A stretch of 64,000 bases of DNA from Lophium mytilinum (Eukaryota > Ascomycota > Dothideomycetes > Mytilinidiales > Mytilinidiaceae). Under the pieces are notes generated by a model. The model did not search any database, was not told the DNA's origin, and was given only the letters and a program-made list of their open reading frames with translations. How positions within the stretch are numbered: the stretch's first letter is position 1; the number at the start of each line of letters is the position of its first letter. Where the stretch lies: NCBI GenBank assembly GCA_010093605.1, contig MU004183.1, positions 1,798,001 through 1,862,000 of the forward strand, read 5' to 3'. This document shows, piece after piece, positions 11,520 through 22,744 of the stretch. Both the position numbers and the translations under genes were made by a program.

Positions 11520-14500
11520 CTAACCCCTCCTAGTCTTATACTCCTCCTTCAGCGTCCACTTACCCCTCCCACCCGTTCCCCGCTCCAGCACCGCAATCTC
11601 ATTCAGCATCGCCTTGAACTCCGCCGTGCGCTGCGCCGTCCCACAAAACCGATTGAACTGGTTGATCAACGCCTGCGTATGCACCTTCCCCCCATGCACA
11701 TTGATGAAGTCGCGGATTAGCTCCAAGAAATCGCGGCCCTTGGGCTGCTGATTTTGCGTCGTCGCCGCCGCACCGCGGCCTCTACCCGCGCCGCCCTGGC
11801 CCTGTCGCGTAGCCAGATTCGAAAGAACAGAAGAGCTCGACGGGCCGCCTCTGCCGCCGCCACGACCGGCACCCAGGTTCCGCGGCGGAGGAAGACGTTG
11901 CTGAGGGCGCCCAGCGACGCCTACGACGCCGGTCCAGGTAGGCACGCCGGCTGGGATGGTCCTCGCGATCTCGGCGGAGCGCTGTAGCTCGCGCGCGGCT
12001 TCGGCAGCGACCTTGCGGGCTTCTTGGGCGATGATCTTGGGGTCGGGCGCGTATTTCGGCTTGCCGGTTCGCGAGTTGAGGATGACGTCGTGCTCGAGCG
12101 CGGAGTGGACGCCAGAGCGGGCGAAGATGGTGCTGAGAAGCCGGTCGCCTTTCTCCTTTGAGGCTTCGGGGTCGTCGTTGGCATTGTCGCTGGAGTCAGA
12201 CTCCTCGGGTGCGTAAGCTTCCTGGCGAGAGACGCCGGTGATGGCTTCGAGATTCTGGGCTGATGTGCCGGTGGATGCGCCGTTGTGAGCTCGCTGCAAT
12301 TGCAAGGATTCCGGGTCTGTTGGAGGAGTAGGCATGCTGCGATTTGGTGCTGCGCCTGCCCCTTGGTCGTTGAATTTGACTTCACTACCTCGGAAGAGGT
12401 TGCTGGTTTCGGTTTCCCCGTCATTGGCACTGCCCAAGGAGAACAGATCTTGCAAGTCACGGAGCTGGAAGGTTTGGCGTTGCTTCGGATCTCGGAGGAT
12501 CTTGTTTGTCAGGAACTGCTTGAAGATCTGGCGGTGGTAAATCTTTTCCTCGATAGTTCCTGCGGTCATCAGACGGTAAATCTCAACCTCTCGCTTCTGG
12601 CCGAGTCGCCATGCTCGTTCACGAGCTTGGATATCTGTCGATGGGTTCCAGTCAGGGTCGAAGATGATCACGCGGTCTGCGCCAGTCAAGTTAACGCCAA
12701 GTCCGCCGACCTTGGTGGTAAGCAGAAAGACGTGGAGGTCCGGATCGTTGTTGAACTCATCAACCATAGCCTGCCGATCTTTGATAGCAGTATTTCCATC
12801 CATACGGCGATACTTGAAGTCGCCTTTCATGCCCTTGACGAACTTCTCGAGTATATCCAGCATGATCCGGTGTTGAGCGAACAATAGGGTTTTGTGACCG
12901 TCCTTCTTCCAGATTTCCAGAAGGGCCTTAACGACTTGCATCTTTCCTGACTTGACGCCAGATCCATAGTTGAACCCCTCTTTCTTTGACAAGGTCTTAT
13001 GCTGAACTAGATCTGGGTGGTTACAGATCTTTCGAAGAATGTCAATACCGAAGAGCATCTGCCGCTTGCCGTTGAGGATCGAGTTCATATCATCCGATGC
13101 TAGAAACTGCTCATAAGCCTCTCGTTGCTGTCTCGTCAGCTTGCAGAAGAGAACACGCTCGCTCTTTTTGGGCAGATCCGCGGCTACGTCAACCTTGAAG
13201 CGTTGTAAGAGATACGGGCTGATAGACTCTTTCAAGGTCTCTGCGCATCTCATTGCTGTTTCGACATCCAGGTTCGACGCATTCGCATAGCCGCCTTTCT
13301 TGATCGGGAATTCGAAAGAGTTACGGAATCGGACGAGGGTTCCCAATCGCATGGGAAAGACGAAGTCGAAAAGAGACCAAAGCTCGGTCAAGTTGTTTTG
13401 CATTGGCGTTCCAGATAAGATGACCCGATTTGGAGTCCTCAACTCCTTGCAGAAGATGGTGATGGCAGTGTTCGGGTTGCGAATCTTGTGGCCTTCATCC
13501 AAGACAGCGTACTCCCAGTCGGTAGGAACAAGAAACTCGGCGTAGCTCTGTAATCCGGAGTATGTGGTGATCAGCACATGTCCGTCCCGCTTGACCTTGT
13601 CAACAATCTTCTTTGCGGCCTTTGCAGCCTTGGTAAGAGGCTTTCGTTCATCGTCATAGCTCCTAGACTCCAGCTCTCGCTCCATCTGGCTCTCGCGACG
13701 GGTATCCATCATACCGCTTCCAGACGAATGCAGGATAGAGACACGCATCGGAGGCCACCATCGATGGAACTCGTTGACCCAGTTTTTCATGACAGTAGCC
13801 GGAGTGACGACGATGATAGGTTTGGTGATTTTCTTGGAGTAGTGAAGACCGGCCAAGAACGAGATGATCTGAATGGTTTTACCCAATCCCATCTCATCGC
13901 CGATGATGCCACCAACCTGCTGGCTGTACAGCTCGCCCAGCCATTGTACTCCAGTTTTCTGATAGTCGAAGAGAGAGGGATAAATATCACCAGGAATACG
14001 CAAGCCACCTTCTAGCTCGACATCAGCGCGAGTTGGGTGTGGCTTGTACCATTCCTCCTCGTCCGGATCGTTCGCGTCGTCTTCAGTTGCCGGTGCCTCA
14101 TCAGCTTGGGTAGCACGCTTTGCTTTCGCGCGTGTCCTAGCTTCCGAACGACTCTTAGCCCAGTGCTTCAGCCGGCTCTCGTAAACTTTTTCGTTGCCGT
14201 CATCAACACCAGCAAGGTCCTCCTTTTCCTCAACCGCTCCAGTAGCTTTGGACTTCTTCACTGGCGCCTTGCGCTTGCGGGGTGGAGTATCCAAGACGTA
14301 ATCGTCACCGGAGTCCTCTCCTTGCTCGTCAGCCGAGTCTTCAAGAGCAGTTGGAGTGTCCATTTCAGGATCAAAGGCGTCGTCAGACCCTCCACCGGGG
14401 CTCTCTGCTGGGGTGGAAGCCGGTGTTCCACTGGACGATGCGACTCGACGCCTCTTCGATGGCCGTTCAGTGGAAGGAGGAGACGGGGATGAGCTGTCGG

Positions 14501-15356
14501 TTTCATCCGCAAATCCTGGGTTCATCAGGTTTCGGTGCGATACTGGGCCCTGGGAAAACTCGTCTAGCATAGGCGTCGACTCGTCCTCTTCGTCGCCAGC
14601 GGCTTCGGCGTCGAGCATGACATCGCCGAGGTCATCCGATATAGTCGGCACCTGAGCAAGCTTCGAGAAGGGCGTGATTTTGCCAGTTCGAATCAAGAAT
14701 TCGCGACGGGTTTCGTTTGGAAGTGGTTGATTGCCTGCGACCTCTGCCTGCTCTCCCGCTTCGGCTCCATTCTTCCGCCTATCTTCTACACGAGCCTGAA
14801 TCTGCTTGAGCTCGATATCGAGTTCCTCAATTCTAGCTTCGGCATGCGCAATGTCTTGACGAATTTTATTCTTAACAGACTGGCCAGCGGGGATCTTAAG
14901 ACGCTGCTCAAGTCGCTTGACCTGGGTGATGTATCGCTGCTTCTCGCCTTCGGTTTTGTCCATACGCTTCTGTTCGCGTTCGTCGGCCTGCTCGTTGAGG
15001 ATCTGGTCAGCCTGACGGCCGATGTCTCTCTCAAGATCATCTTGATCGCGGATCGCAGTGGCAAGCATCTTCAGACGGGCTTCTCCATCAGCATCTTCAT
15101 CGAGCTCGTCTTCCTCGAGTATAGTAGGGTCGTGCGCAGGGACTTCCTGATCGTCTGCTTTGGATTTGCCCTTGTCTTGGTGACCAGCACCAGAGGCGGC
15201 GGAGGGAGACATGGTGGGGTTTGCGGGTTCGACGGGTGGCGATGGATCAGTAGTAGGGTCCGGCATGGTTCGAGTCAAGTCGTACATGAGTTTGGAGGAG
15301 TCGTAAGAGTCGAGGGAAGGGAAAGATGCGTCGAAGCTGGTGAATGTAGTGCGCAC
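11520..15356 (-). CDS. RAD26: RAD26 / CSB (ERCC6) family SWI2/SNF2 DNA translocase, up to 1278 aa, no intron
   Basis: ATP-dependent DNA translocase of transcription-coupled nucleotide excision repair; in yeast and human it binds stalled RNA polymerase II and pushes it forward. An N-terminal segment (ARLKMLATAIRDQDDLERD, about residues 94-112) fits the conserved regulatory latch of Rad26/CSB. Acidic and basic linkers (DGEARLK, RKRKAPVKKSK) precede the helicase core: DYQKTGVQWL, Walker A DEMGLGKT (near 490), DEGH box (near 622) in place of the usual DEAH, and motif VI RERAWRLGQKREVEIYR (near 915). The C-terminus has RG-rich stretches (GRGGGRGG) and a winged-helix-like end (DFLELIRDFINVHGGKVHT). 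Length fits fungal orthologues (about 1100-1250). Later starts MPDPTTDPSP or MSPSAASGAG are equally plausible because the first 48 residues look unconserved. It is divergent from the kinase-ankyrin gene, 1.1 kb away. Confidence 0.93.
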   Translation of the reverse strand: MRTTFTSFDASFPSLDSYDSSKLMYDLTRTMPDPTTDPSPPVEPANPTMSPSAASGAGHQDKGKSKADDQEVPAHDPTILEEDELDEDADGEARLKMLATAIRDQDDLERDIGRQADQILNEQADEREQKRMDKTEGEKQRYITQVKRLEQRLKIPAGQSVKNKIRQDIAHAEARIEELDIELKQIQARVEDRRKNGAEAGEQAEVAGNQPLPNETRREFLIRTGKITPFSKLAQVPTISDDLGDVMLDAEAAGDEEDESTPMLDEFSQGPVSHRNLMNPGFADETDSSSPSPPSTERPSKRRRVASSSGTPASTPAESPGGGSDDAFDPEMDTPTALEDSADEQGEDSGDDYVLDTPPRKRKAPVKKSKATGAVEEKEDLAGVDDGNEKVYESRLKHWAKSRSEARTRAKAKRATQADEAPATEDDANDPDEEEWYKPHPTRADVELEGGLRIPGDIYPSLFDYQKTGVQWLGELYSQQVGGIIGDEMGLGKTIQIISFLAGLHYSKKITKPIIVVTPATVMKNWVNEFHRWWPPMRVSILHSSGSGMMDTRRESQMERELESRSYDDERKPLTKAAKAAKKIVDKVKRDGHVLITTYSGLQSYAEFLVPTDWEYAVLDEGHKIRNPNTAITIFCKELRTPNRVILSGTPMQNNLTELWSLFDFVFPMRLGTLVRFRNSFEFPIKKGGYANASNLDVETAMRCAETLKESISPYLLQRFKVDVAADLPKKSERVLFCKLTRQQREAYEQFLASDDMNSILNGKRQMLFGIDILRKICNHPDLVQHKTLSKKEGFNYGSGVKSGKMQVVKALLEIWKKDGHKTLLFAQHRIMLDILEKFVKGMKGDFKYRRMDGNTAIKDRQAMVDEFNNDPDLHVFLLTTKVGGLGVNLTGADRVIIFDPDWNPSTDIQARERAWRLGQKREVEIYRLMTAGTIEEKIYHRQIFKQFLTNKILRDPKQRQTFQLRDLQDLFSLGSANDGETETSNLFRGSEVKFNDQGAGAAPNRSMPTPPTDPESLQLQRAHNGASTGTSAQNLEAITGVSRQEAYAPEESDSSDNANDDPEASKEKGDRLLSTIFARSGVHSALEHDVILNSRTGKPKYAPDPKIIAQEARKVAAEAARELQRSAEIARTIPAGVPTWTGVVGVAGRPQQRLPPPRNLGAGRGGGRGGPSSSSVLSNLATRQGQGGAGRGRGAAATTQNQQPKGRDFLELIRDFINVHGGKVHTQALINQFNRFCGTAQRTAEFKAMLNEIAVLERGTGGRGKWTLKEEYKTRRG

Positions 15357-16456
15357 GCTCTCTTCACCGGGAAGAGCAACGGAGAAGTGTGGTGGAGAGG
15401 AATGGGGAGGTGGTGTTCATTCTGGAGGAAGGGAGAATGAGAGAGAGGAGGTCGCAGCGAAGGCGAGAAGAGTGGAACGGCTGAATAGCGAGGGACAATA
15501 GGAAGCAGAGTGAAGAGTGAAATGTGTGAGGCGGCGGCTTCAAGGCTGCCGCTCGATGAAGTCACGGTAAATTTTAGCGCGTCGCACGGGCCCGCACAGA
15601 TCCCTGTCACCTTTCACATCTCCCCGCACTATCCCCGAGGAGCCTCATCTTCGACGCCACCAGAGATGGAGAGCTGTCGATCTCGACAAGCCTGTGGGTA
15701 GGCATAAATACCACGTTTGATCTGAGCTTTGCTTTATATTCTATTCAATCTAGAGTCATGGTTATCGCAATTCATCTTGTGCCCCTTGCCTAAAGCCAAT
15801 TCCAAGAGCACATAATTGAGGCGTGCGGACGCAAATAATCGATTCACACTGGGTTACATCTTTCTTTCTAGTCAATACTCTTTTGATACTGGCCCTTAAG
15901 TTTCGCAAGATGATGCCAACACAATGTTGACTTACCGCAAGTTTCCTACCTCAAATTCCCCATGGACTGTAATGACTATCTCGCTCAAAAGTCCGATCAG
16001 AACACAAGATACCTTTGTAGCATAGGGCATGTCTCTGCTAGTAGAGTAACTGTTTCTCAATTTCAATCTGCGTCTTTCTTTATAGCTATCAGGTCCAAAG
16101 CGGGCTTGTGATCGATAACCACGACACTATTGGTTCATGGCAGCCTATTCGTGTATTATTGGAGTTACAGGGCAATAAGTATTCCCAAGGCTCGTTCTCT
16201 TTTTGCGTGGAGATGGACTGATTGCACCATTACTCAACTTTCCACTTTGAACATCCCGTGATGTGTTGCAGCTACTGCGTGGGGGCCAAGTTTAGCGGCT
16301 GTGATTCGATGACGAATACCAGGGTGCCCTGGAGGCCTGGAAGTGAGTAAGGCGGAGCTATTCTCAGCCTCCTCGTACCTCGCAGCCTAGCACCTTCATC
16401 CCTTTAGAGCTGCAATTTCGCTCCTCGACGCCCGCATTCTTATCAAAGTCCCAACG
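15357..16456. other. divergent intergenic region, no gene seen
   Basis: Separates the RAD26 and kinase-ankyrin starts. Near RAD26 it is pyrimidine-rich on the minus strand, typical of a fungal 5' leader. No canonical TATA box, open frame with motifs, or repeat was found. Confidence 0.5.
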
Positions 16457-19400
16457 ATGCCGGACGACACATCGTTATCTGTTGAGGTTTTCGAAAGCGT
16501 GGTATCTCCCATATTCGAGGGTAGCGAGGCCCTAGCAGACGCCGACATTGACACTATCTCGGATCTCTTGATCCTCCGCGGTAAAGAAGAATGGGCACTC
16601 AGGCCAAGGACGTACGCCGTTCTACGGATGATGAACAGGCTTGACGCAATGGGTACTTTCATTCATTACAGGCTGAATGATTTCAATATCCCGTATACAG
16701 TGGACCGTCTGCTCTCGGTATTCAGCGACTATAGCAGCAGGGAATCATTCGTAGAGAAGCAAACGCTTGTCGTTACAAAAGAGTCGGGAAAGGCGTATGA
16801 TCTAGAGCGGAATCGAGGCCGACATCGTCATTTTGGTGAGCTTCCCCTCAATGAGCTACGTCAAGATAGCACTAACGATCTATAGCCTATGATGCCGACA
16901 GCCATTTCGTCGTTATCAGGCGTCTCGGCCGTGGTGGGTTTGGTGAAGTTGATTGTGTTAGAAGCAAGCTTTCGCTCAGAGAGTATGCGGTTCGTAGTCT
17001 AGTCTTGGGGCAGGCCACCGTCCGCAAGCTAACCTTAGATAGCGGAAAAGAGTGCACCGTGTGAAGGCGTTTGCTAAGGAGCATTCCGCTTTGAAACAAT
17101 TTGAAAACGAAGTACACGAGTTAAAGCGACTCGACCACCATCATCTCGTCAAATTCATTGGGTGAGTTTCCTCAGGCGGTCAAGTTATCAATTTCCATAA
17201 TGCTTATTCTAGAAGTTCATATACCGACCCAAAATACGTTGGACTCATAACCTCTCCCGTGGCAGACTGCGATCTTCGAGCTTTCCTTGCTCGGACGCCG
17301 TTTACTACTTCTGACGCAGAGTTACTCCGAGGATTCTTTGGCTGTCTATGTTCTGCAGTGTCCTACTTGCACTCGCAGAAATGCCGGCACAAAGACATCA
17401 AGCCGGCAAACATCCTGATCAAAGGTCAGACTGTGCTGCTCACAGATTTTGGGACTGCCAGAGATTGGAACGACATGTCTAAAAGCACGACGGTCGACAA
17501 ACCAGGCCCATACACCCCCGCATATTGTGCGCCGGAAGTTATCGCGTGGGAATCCCGGAACTCGTCGTCAGATATATACTCCTTAGGGATGGTATTTCTA
17601 GACATGACTGTAAGGCTCTGACTTGTTTCGTCATAAGTATCGGCACTAATTTGGTTTACTAGACTGTGCTGTGTGGAGAGAGCCTCGAAAGCAAACGCCG
17701 ATTCTTTGAAAGCCATGGTACCAAAGAGCTATTTGCTCGCAATAACGAAGAGGCGTTTCTGCTTTGGCTGAACAAACTTGCTAAATGTCAAGACGGCGCC
17801 CCTGTGCCTTGGATCCGAAAAATGACTCTGGGGCTTCCAAAAGATCGTAAGACCGCAGCTGAGATAATGGAGGACATCCTGAGCCACGAAAACGATCGCA
17901 TCTACTACACGTCATGCTGTAATGGGGAGTACACGATGTACGACGAGACCGAGAGTGAGAACTACGAGTTTGATGACGAAGCGGTAGATTCGGCAGCTAT
18001 AACATTGGCTGCTGGTGGTGATCAGGGGGAAGTATTGAGTGGAACGAGTTCTACATTCTCAGCCCTTTCTCGTGCTATCACAAAGCACAACTTCCTTGAG
18101 TTCAACAAACTAATCGAAAGGGGGGCTGACTTTCGCGAACGAGATCCCAAAGGAAAGACGCTACTGCACATCGCCGCAGCTCATGGCCAACCCAAAATCA
18201 TGGCAGCACTCTTGGATCGTGGTCTAGACATCGAGTCTCTAACACATGATGAATGCACGCCTCTGCACACAGCTATTCCAGAAGAGGAGGAAGAGGCGAT
18301 AAAACTGCTCTTGGAACGGGGCGCGAACCCGAATGCTCGAAATACTTCTGGCAATACTCCGTTGATCCTAGCCGCTCAGAACGGCAACACCAAGATCATA
18401 GAGCTACTGCTGAGTAAAGGCGCCGAAATCAACGGAAAGAACGATGTAGGCGCGACAAGTTTACATCAGGCCATTGAGCACAACGAGCCTGCAGCAGTAT
18501 TTGCGTTACTCTCGCAGCCTGGAATCAATGTCGAAGCAAGGATGACCGACGGATGGACGCCACTGCATTCGGCGGGTAGTATTGGGCTTGAAGTGGTTAT
18601 CGAGTCACTCCTGGTTAACGGAGCTGACATTTCAGCTGTGCAAAGCGACTCATTTTCCGCTCTACACCTCGCGTCCAGGAACGGCCACGAAGAGGCCGTC
18701 AAGATTCTCCTCTTCAATGGAGCAAACTCGGACGCCGCATGTGCTTGCCATAGCATAACCCCCCTCATTTTGGCCGCACAAAACGGCTATACATCCATTG
18801 TACGGCTCTTGCTAGACAACGGAGCGAATGTGGAGGCAACATCGATCAGTGGGAATACTCCCCTGCTCGCATCTGTCAACCAGGGTGAAGATATCGATAC
18901 CTTACATCTTCTCCTGAATGGGGGAGCAGACGCTCTAGCTGCCGACTCGGGCGGCATGACTGCATTGCATTACGCCGCGAAGCACAACCGGATCCAAATA
19001 CTGGATCTCCTTCTCGATCATTTTCGCAGCCATCAGCTTGGTGGTGTAGACTTCCCGGACACGGACGGAGATACACCTCTCCACCAAAGCGCGTACCAAG
19101 GGTACATTGCCGCGGCGACCCGACTCCTCGACTACGGTGCCAATATAGAAGCCCGCGATAACAGAGGTGGAACACCGTTATGGCTAGCAGCTGAGCTAGG
19201 ACAAGTCGAGTTCGTGAAGATGCTAGTATCCCGCGGCGCCGACATAGACGCGGTGGATGACGATACCGGTTATGCTGCAATCAATCGTGCTGCTGCACAA
19301 GGACAGGTCGAAGTCATCAAAGTATTGAACGAGCTTGGGGCTAACATGAAATCTCGAGCTATCAGTACCAGTTTCATGCCTATCTATGATACCGTGTTAT

Positions 19401-20511
19401 CAAACAAGGAAGAGGCGTTGAAGTTCTTCCTCGATCACGGATATTACGACAAGGAGATGTTGGTATCGTGTCTCTACTGTGCCTGTAACGAAGGATACAA
19501 CGGCGCAGCACGGCTGTTAGTCCAGGCCGGCGCTGATACCTCGGGCTACGAAACCTCAGTGCGGTTGTTGATGGAAGACATGGAAGAAGAAGAGCGAGAC
19601 GAGTTCTTCAAGGATACACGAAGCGTTGAAAGGGTAAGTTGCTACATCTACGTATAACTGTGATAAGAACTAAACCGTCTTTCGTTTAGCTATGCAAGTC
19701 CCTAGGACTGGACAGTACTTTCATTAGACCTGCCTATTTGATGTGCGAGAAAGACGAGGAATTAACGGAAGAGCTCTTACTCGAACTGTTTGAGGGGAAA
19801 GATGCCGTCACAACGGAGAAGAAAGACGCCGTCGCAACAGAAGGAAAGGATGCCGACACAACACAGTCGTTCAGTGAATCCTGTGGACACCCAACTATCC
19901 TTACACCGGACAGCACAGTAGACGCTATAACTATATCGCCAAAACCCTCTCATTCTTCCCCACGCCCACCGTCAGCATCCCCAACTCCATCGCCATCACA
20001 ATCACAGTCATCAATACCACCGCCACTCAAGCCCAAGCCAAAGCGCAAACCACCCCCACCACCGAAGAAACCAGCTTTCCTAAGCGTAGGCAGCACGAGC
20101 TCGACATCCACCAGCCCTACCAGATCACCAAAAGTGCCGCCAAAGCCATCACAGCGCGAGGCTTCAATCCCAAAGTTAGCGGACTTGGAAATCCCAATCA
20201 CAAGAACCCCATCGCCGCCTCCAATACGCCCGATAATCACGATCCGCCGTCTCGATCCGAGCAAGATCGCTCCGTCGCGTTTCCAACAGTCAGACCCTGT
20301 AGATCGGGCGGCCGTCACGCCTTCGCCTAGGCCCACGCGCACACTCTCTCCGAAACCATCGCCGTCGGTCAGGTTTGCGCCGGAGCCGAGGCTGATACCC
20401 TCGAGATCGCCCGCGCCACGGGCGGCTAGGTATGAGAGTCAAGATAGCAACGGCGACGATGATGCGGATCTGAAGGCGGCGATTGCGGCGAGTTTGGAGA
20501 TGCTAAGGTGA
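16457..20511 (+). CDS. protein kinase - ankyrin repeat protein with C-terminal UIM-like motif, 1263 aa, 6 exons
   Basis: Exons 16457-16835, 16886-16989, 17043-17161, 17213-17609, 17663-19633 and 19690-20511; phases close to 1264 codons. Residues 1-126 resemble the uncharacterised N-terminus seen before kinase domains in filamentous ascomycetes. The kinase domain (about 130-420) has glycine loop LGRGGFGEV, EYARKR with the probable ATP lysine, catalytic loop CRHKDIKPANILI (near 258), DFGTA (near 280) and a CAPEV activation-segment end. So it looks catalytically complete, with H-K-D in place of H-R-D. About 12-13 ankyrin repeats span roughly 465-960 (for example TPLILAAQNGNTKIIELLL). Then comes a proline-rich, disordered, SH3-ligand-like tail (PPPPPKKP). 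The last 15 residues, DDADLKAAIAASLEM, fit the ubiquitin-interacting motif: acidic run, then Leu, Ala, Ser and Glu at the consensus positions. Kinase and ankyrin are sure; substrate and pathway are unknown. Confidence 0.9.
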
Positions 20512-21638
20512 GAGTGCGGTGGGTGGGATGTATGATACGATACCCTGCATTTGCATAGTAACATATATGAAGAGTTCTCACGTTTCAGGTTGTGATGATG
20601 TGACTTGGTCATGCCGTGCACGTGCTCTAACATCTACGGAGGGTATAAAGTCTGCGTTCGTGCTTTGCACATTTCTTTCTTCATGGGAATCTCATTATTG
20701 GGATGGGTGGTGGGATCAAAACCTGCGACTTCATCAAAGTTATGGACTGGAGTCTTTGTTCAACTCGAGCTATATTGGAGTCAATGGGAGTTTGGTGGAT
20801 GGATCCAAAGACTATACGAAAGAGCTGAATGGGTGGTGTTTGCGCCGGTGGTCGATCAAACTGTGCAAAGGCAAAGGGCCATGGGCGTGGTTCTCTCAGC
20901 TGGTGATGCTACGTATCATTCTCCTCCGCCTGCTCTGATAGTCACCTTTGGCTGCTTTCGAGTACCGCTACTTTCTTCCTTGACGGTTTGCTTCTCAATC
21001 ACCTTAAGTCGCTGATCGATACCATTGAAGAGCGTTGAAGAAGCACCAAACAGTTCCGTCCACTGCAGACACCATAAAGAGGTGCCGCCGTCCCGTACTC
21101 TTTGATTTCCCACCGCAGCAACATCGGACGTCGTCTGGTAGATGTTGCATATCAACCCCAAGCCATTGATCGGATGCGCGCCATGTTTCGATCCTCTCAC
21201 GCCATTCCTCCGCGCTTGTCCTAGATGTGCGAGCGAGGAGGCTTTATACCCACGTTAGGTCGAGGTCACGTGTGCAGCACTGGGCTAATCAGGAGGTTGA
21301 TTTGTGCAATGTTGAAATGTATCAATGGGGACTAACCCGTGCGATTTACACGTAAAGTTAGCATGTTGTTGCAGGATACAAAAGTTTGAAACTAAAATCT
21401 AAATTGGTGTCAAAGACGCTAAGTGCGTGGAGCACTTCCAATTTGCTGACTTCTTGGTATATTCGTTCCCAAACGACCTCTCAGACTCCCTCCGTGTGAA
21501 GTATATTTCCTTCAATGTAGTAATCATTTCGTAGCCAACAGTATGCACAATCCATTTCCCCCTCGCACTGTGCCAGCCAAACTCCTGCCTCTTGAAACGC
21601 CATTCAGCCCTAAGTTACAAACATATCAAACTCCTCCC
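20512..21638. other. intergenic; one weak minus-strand open frame
   Basis: A 94-codon minus-strand frame at 20916-21200 ends in a basic tail (TVKEESSGTRKQPKVT) and may be a short gene or an exon. It has no recognised motif and its start context is unremarkable. The rest of the interval shows nothing. Confidence 0.3.
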
Positions 21639-22381
21639 TCACGCCCCCGGTGCATCCGTCAACGGCACATAGCTCACCGCAAACAATCTCTCCCTCACCA
21701 CCCTCCCATCGCCCTTCTTATCCACCACAAAGATATACTGCTGTCCCCCCTCCTCCACCGGCACAAACAGCCGCCCCGGCGCCTTCAATTGCTCCACCAA
21801 CGCCTCATGGTGCTCCGCCGCCGCCGCTCCCACATGGATCGCATCATACGGCGCCCCCTCCTTCCACCCCAACCGCCCATCCCCTTTCACGAACCTCACC
21901 TGCCCGGATGCCAGCATCTCCCGCCCCGACTCTGACTTCCGCATGTTGGCGTCGGCGAGGTCGACGAGGGGCTGGATGTGGTCGATACCGACGACGCTGC
22001 CGGAGGGGCCAACAAGGTGGGCCAAGACGGCGGTGAGGTAGCCGCTGCCGGAGCCGATGTCGAGGACGCGGGACCCGGGGGTTAGGTGCGCGAGGAGGGA
22101 TTCGGCGGCCGAGGCGTGCATGTGCGGGGCGGAGATTGTGGCGGCGTGGCCGATGTATTGGGGGGAGTCTTCGTAGGCGGAGTTGGGAGCATAGTGGGCA
22201 CGGTCGACCTGGAGGGGTTTGGTTTGTTTGTTAGAGTTTGCGGATTGGGAGGAAGTGGTAATATGGTGGTTGGCGGTACCTTTAGCATTGCGTCTTTAAC
22301 GCGGGCGTCTTTGATGAGACCATTGTTGAAGAGGTTGGTGATTAATTCAGCGTTGGTCGCGCCGGAGCAGCGCCAGGCCAT
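21639..22381 (-). CDS. PCM1: protein-L-isoaspartate O-methyltransferase, 223 aa, 2 exons
   Basis: Transfers methyl from S-adenosylmethionine to isoaspartyl residues in damaged proteins, allowing their repair; normally cytosolic. Exons (minus) are 22280-22381 and 21639-22208; phases close to 224 codons. Family landmarks run in order: MAWRCSGATNAELITNL, substrate motif VDRAHYAP, SPQYIGHAATISAPHMHA (the PCMT signature, about 49-65), SAM-binding VLDIGSGSGYLTAVLAHLVG (near 82), second SAM motif VVGIDH, then VKGDGRLGW and PYDAIHVGAAA. Length matches human PIMT (227). It shares a 363-bp promoter region with the divergent HAUS1 gene. The C-terminus reads RERLFAVSYVPLTDA, as in the family. The gene symbol is borrowed from fungal usage and is tentative. 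Confidence 0.95.
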
Positions 22382-22744
22382 GGTGATGTGTCGTTGTTGC
22401 GGAGGGCCGCGCAGGTGGCGGAGGAGAGGTCTGAAGAAAGGCAGAGTGAGGATTGTGAGGAGTGTTGATTTGAGGAGGAGTTTGCGAGTGTCGAGTGCTA
22501 ATATGGATAGCGGTATACAGCTTCAGTAAGATGTTAGAAGACTTGAGCTCAAACGTGGAACGGTGAATGAAATAAAGGTAAGGAGGTGGGGAGATAGCTT
22601 GCCCACTGCGGGACGTCACGAACACCCCCGAAATCCGGGGTAAATATGGCCCGTGCATTCTTCACTTTCTAGAAAGTGAAGATAAGCTTGCGAAACATCC
22701 TGCATCTCAAAATCCTCACGCACCTCAACACCGAATGAACACCA
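22382..22744. promoter_or_regulatory. bidirectional promoter between PCMT and HAUS1
   Basis: The two start codons are 363 bp apart and point away from each other, so this stretch must hold both promoters. I see no clear TATA box. An imperfect short inverted repeat (CACTTTCTAGAAAGTG) lies at about 22662-22677 and could be an operator or chance. Confidence 0.55.

Noticed and set aside
14727-15440. 237-codon plus-strand frame
   Set aside because: Exact antisense of the conserved RAD26 N-terminus.
19950-20342. 130-codon glycine-rich minus-strand frame
   Set aside because: Antisense of the proline-rich tail of the kinase-ankyrin protein.
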